8,172 bases of DNA from Methanomassiliicoccales archaeon (GTDB taxonomy: Archaea; Thermoplasmatota; Thermoplasmata; Methanomassiliicoccales; UBA472). The notes below the pieces were generated by a model. It was given only the letters and a program-made list of their open reading frames with translations, was not told where the DNA came from and did not search any database. Positions within the stretch are counted from its first letter, which is position 1. Each line of letters opens with the position of its first letter. The stretch spans positions 1 through 8,172 of the forward strand of contig JAJRAL010000111.1 of NCBI GenBank assembly GCA_028679935.1. The letters are read 5' to 3'. Positions 6,709 through 8,172 of this stretch are shown here, piece after piece. Both the position numbers and the translations under genes were made by a program.

Positions 6709-7515
6709 GTGGACGAGTACGAGAATAGATGGGCGCTGCCAGACTGGCACTCGACGCTCCTCTGGTGCAAGGCGCGCAATTCCCAAGCGATACGGACCAT
6801 CATCGACATCCTCGGCGAGGACGCGGACGAGAAGGAGGCTGTGATAGCCGAGAGCTCGTACCATGAGGTCCTTCGGTCGATCACCGACGAGAAGCTCTGC
6901 GCGGGCATCAGTGTGAAGGTCACCCAGCTCGGCTATCCGCATGACAAGGATGGTTGCATGGAGCGGAGCCTCTCGATTGCCAAGGATGCCGCTGCGCGTC
7001 GGATATCCTTCGAGATCGACATGGAGGGGAGAGGGATGGTCGATTTCGCGCTGGAGGCCGTCGCGGCTTGCGCCAGCGAGAACTACCCGGTGACAGTTGC
7101 GCTTCAGGCGTACCTCGATCGGACCGTGGAGGATCTCGCGAGAGTGGTCGAACACGGGGCAGAGGTACGAGCGGTCAAGGGAGCATACTCCGGTGATGTT
7201 GCCGATTTCCAGGAGATCCAAATGCGCTTCAAGGCCCTGGTCGAACGATTGCTCGAGACCGGAAGCGCGTTCTGCATCGGCACGCACGACCCGGAGCTCA
7301 TCGAATGGGCGACCGAGGCGGCGTCCGAGACTAGCGACAGGATCGAGTTCAGTCTGCTCAAGGGGCTGTCCGATCAGACGAAGCTCGAGTTCGTCAAGCA
7401 CGGATGGAAGGTTTCGGAGTATGTCCCATTCGGAAAGGACAAGGCGGCCTACGAGGACAGGCGGCGGATGTACCTCCGTCACCTCGAGGAGATGGGCCGA
7501 CAGCCCGCCCCCTAG
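6709..7515 (+). CDS. Proline dehydrogenase (PRODH, FAD-dependent)
   Basis: Oxidises L-proline to 1-pyrroline-5-carboxylate, the first step of proline catabolism, on an FAD-bearing TIM barrel. The 268-residue protein shows the family motifs in order: SVKVTQLG (68-75), EIDMEG (102-107), VALQAYLDRT (130-139), RAVKGAY (154-160), IGTHDPELIE (190-199), EFSLLKGL (213-220) and EYVPFGKD..Y..RR (237-252), whose arginines bind the substrate carboxylate. It is a stand-alone enzyme without the aldehyde dehydrogenase half of PutA, and no pyrroline-5-carboxylate dehydrogenase is present in the window. An in-frame stop at 6685-6687 leaves GTG 6709 as the only evident start, with no Shine-Dalgarno. It begins just before the conserved barrel start (NRWALPDW), as some short archaeal PRODHs do. 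A different-frame ATG at 6650 raises a possible N-terminal frameshift, described separately. Confidence 0.9.
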   Translation: MDEYENRWALPDWHSTLLWCKARNSQAIRTIIDILGEDADEKEAVIAESSYHEVLRSITDEKLCAGISVKVTQLGYPHDKDGCMERSLSIAKDAAARRISFEIDMEGRGMVDFALEAVAACASENYPVTVALQAYLDRTVEDLARVVEHGAEVRAVKGAYSGDVADFQEIQMRFKALVERLLETGSAFCIGTHDPELIEWATEAASETSDRIEFSLLKGLSDQTKLEFVKHGWKVSEYVPFGKDKAAYEDRRRMYLRHLEEMGRQPAP

Positions 7516-7651
7516 CGCGAATCTCCGGGATATTGCAGAAGACCGCAGTCTAGGGTCGAAACGAGGGCTCTACCGGCCTCGGAGCCTTGTTCCAAGTTGA
7601 TATTCGGGAGACCGTCGTTGACGTAAATGCGCTTTATCGGCCAACAAACCA
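7516..7651. other. Intergenic, no gene; weak hairpin after PRODH
   Basis: GGCTC (7566-7570) and GAGCC (7582-7586) can pair across an 11-base loop and are followed by TTGTT, a weak terminator candidate. From about 7600 the sequence turns AT-rich. TTGACGTAAAT at 7618-7628 recurs at 7997-8007. Confidence 0.35.
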
Positions 7652-7726
7652 TTGATTGCACTAGTACATAGCGTGCTATGTTGATTGTTGATTGCAATAT
7701 TGAACATACTAGATATAGTACTATGT
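7652..7726. promoter_or_regulatory. Operator-like repeat cluster and TATA upstream of the RHH gene
   Basis: TTGATTGCA occurs at 7652-7660 and 7688-7696, each followed within a few bases by ACATA. Dyad 1 is ACATAGC-GT-GCTATGT (7666-7681), perfect. TTGATTG is directly repeated at 7681-7694. Dyad 2 pairs ACATACTA (7704-7711) with TAGTACTATGT (7716-7726) imperfectly, with a three-base insertion in one arm. A TATA-like ATATAGTA (7713-7720) lies inside dyad 2, so a bound repressor would block TBP. Autoregulation by the downstream RHH protein is an inference. Confidence 0.5.
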
Positions 7727-7741
7727 GTATTATGGTTCTCA

Positions 7742-7775
7742 GGGTCGGGCAGGGACGGAAGGCAGCTCCCGACCC
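7742..7775 (+). promoter_or_regulatory. Perfect GC-rich hairpin in the leader of the RHH gene
   Basis: GGGTCGGG (7742-7749) and CCCGACCC (7768-7775) are perfectly complementary over eight bases with an 18-base loop. If the TATA at 7713-7720 is used, transcription would start near 7742, placing the hairpin at the very 5' end of the message. It could also be a terminator or stabiliser. Confidence 0.5.
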
Positions 7776-7783
7776 GATTCCCC

Positions 7784-7789
7784 GGTGAT
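7784..7789 (+). promoter_or_regulatory. Shine-Dalgarno GGTGAT deciding the RHH start
   Basis: GGTGAT matches the archaeal 16S 3' end and precedes the ATG at 7793 by three bases. It favours this start over upstream in-frame TTG codons. Confidence 0.65.
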
Positions 7790-7792
7790 TGC

Positions 7793-7930
7793 ATGCCGAA
7801 CGAGAAGACGACGATTCAAGTGACCCCTCAGACAAGAGACAGGCTATTCAAGCTGAAGTTCAGGAGGACGTACGACCAGTTCCTGAACGAGCTCTGCGAT
7901 CTGTACGAGGAACAGTCAAACGAGAAGTAG
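7793..7930 (+). CDS. Small ribbon-helix-helix DNA-binding protein (antitoxin-like)
   Basis: A 45-residue protein with the layout of a ribbon-helix-helix (MetJ/Arc-type) regulator. A short strand, TTIQVTP (about 6-12), would pair with its twin in a dimer and enter the DNA major groove. Helix 1 follows (QTRDRLFKLKF), then a turn at R-R-T-Y-D, and helix 2 (QFLNELCDLYEE). The T-I-Q-V-T..T..RL..L....TYD..LN.L...YE pattern is common in short archaeal RHH proteins annotated as VapB-like antitoxins. The ATG is set by GGTGAT; extending to 7685 would add an unrelated hydrophobic stretch. Operator-like dyads immediately upstream fit autoregulation. No toxin follows within the 240 bases to the window end, and none precedes it, so it may be an orphan regulator or its partner may lie beyond the window. 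Confidence 0.8.
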   Translation: MPNEKTTIQVTPQTRDRLFKLKFRRTYDQFLNELCDLYEEQSNEK

Positions 7931-7981
7931 GCAACCGGTCTTGGACGCTTGTGTGCATTCTACAGTGCTGCGTTATAATTA

Positions 7982-8019
7982 TATGTCATATCTATATTGA
8001 CGTAAATAGATAAGACATA
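7982..8019. repeat. Large AT-rich inverted repeat downstream of the RHH gene
   Basis: The arms are 7982-7995 (TATGTCATATCTAT) and 8006-8019 (ATAGATAAGACATA). They are complementary at 13 of 14 positions around a ten-base spacer (7996-8005). The left arm itself contains the near-palindrome TATGTCATA, which recurs as TATGACATA at 8070-8078. It could be a paired operator, a terminator hairpin for the RHH message, or the end of a mobile element. No T tract follows the right arm, which disfavours a simple terminator on the plus strand; TATA-like sequence (TTATAATTATAT, from 7973) borders its left side. Confidence 0.6.
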
Positions 8020-8172
8020 AGGTGGAATGTGCTCTTCCGGGCACTGTGCGCTCGCATCCATGGTCTGAATATGACATACGGATAGCCATTCATCCGCAGC
8101 CGACGGGATCCCTGTGTGTCCTGGCTGGCGAGATCATAGGTTCAACGCCATCGCCGCGAGGTGGAGCACGAA
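8020..8172. other. Window end: no supported gene
   Basis: Composition returns to GC-rich after about 8030. A minus-strand frame is open from the window edge to a TGA near 8093, about 26 codons, and could be the tail of a gene entering from the right, but it shows nothing recognisable. TATGACATA at 8070-8078 matches the palindromic word in the inverted repeat at 7982-7990. Confidence 0.3.

Noticed and set aside
6580..7482. 300-codon open frame on the minus strand opposite proline dehydrogenase
   Set aside because: It is antisense to a gene with complete PRODH motifs, has no recognisable domain, and long shadow frames are common in GC-rich coding DNA.
8027..8068. 13-codon ORF (ATG at 8027) preceded by GGTGG, as a possible leader peptide
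   Set aside because: The Shine-Dalgarno-like run is one base from the ATG, too close, and nothing downstream within the window supports attenuation.
8130..8150. GGTTCAACGCC resembling a tRNA T-loop
   Set aside because: The flanking bases do not form a T stem and no upstream anticodon or D arms are found.

Overview
The window reads as archaeal chromosome. The first gene is a group II chaperonin (thermosome) subunit. Promoters look like TATA boxes with A-rich elements upstream, and several starts carry GGAGG or GGTGAT ribosome-binding sites. The single-OB RPA-like protein, the GC-rich coding sequence and the gene mix fit a Thermoplasmata-like euryarchaeon, but this placement is an inference without a database search.

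Layout: (1) 1-1709, TATA box and thermosome subunit. (2) 1831-3132, an unrecognised secreted, C-terminally anchored surface protein ending in a hairpin/T-rich terminator. (3) 3321-3770, minus strand, a small OB-fold RPA-like ssDNA-binding protein. (4) 3976-5668, two overlapping paralogous serine recombinases, both lacking the zinc ribbon and coiled coil usual in large serine recombinases. (5) 5886-6590, a strong TATA box, a foldable leader of about 115 nt, and a six-helix membrane protein of the acetate/succinate transporter family (GPR1/FUN34/YaaH). (6) 6709-7515, a stand-alone proline dehydrogenase with an uncertain start. (7) 7652-8172, an AT-rich accessory patch: a 45-aa ribbon-helix-helix protein behind operator-like repeats and a 5' leader hairpin, followed by a large inverted repeat.

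Most genes look like independent, singly transcribed units. The recombinase pair is the only obvious operon (8-nt overlap, two-thirds identity in the catalytic domain) and probably acts together, perhaps as a heteromer. The OB-fold gene is divergent from it and shares the 3771-3975 control region. The transporter and proline dehydrogenase both suggest use of small organic acids or amino acids, but no shared regulation is visible. The parts most worth a second look are the recombinase pair, the transporter leader RNA, and the palindrome-rich RHH locus at the right end.
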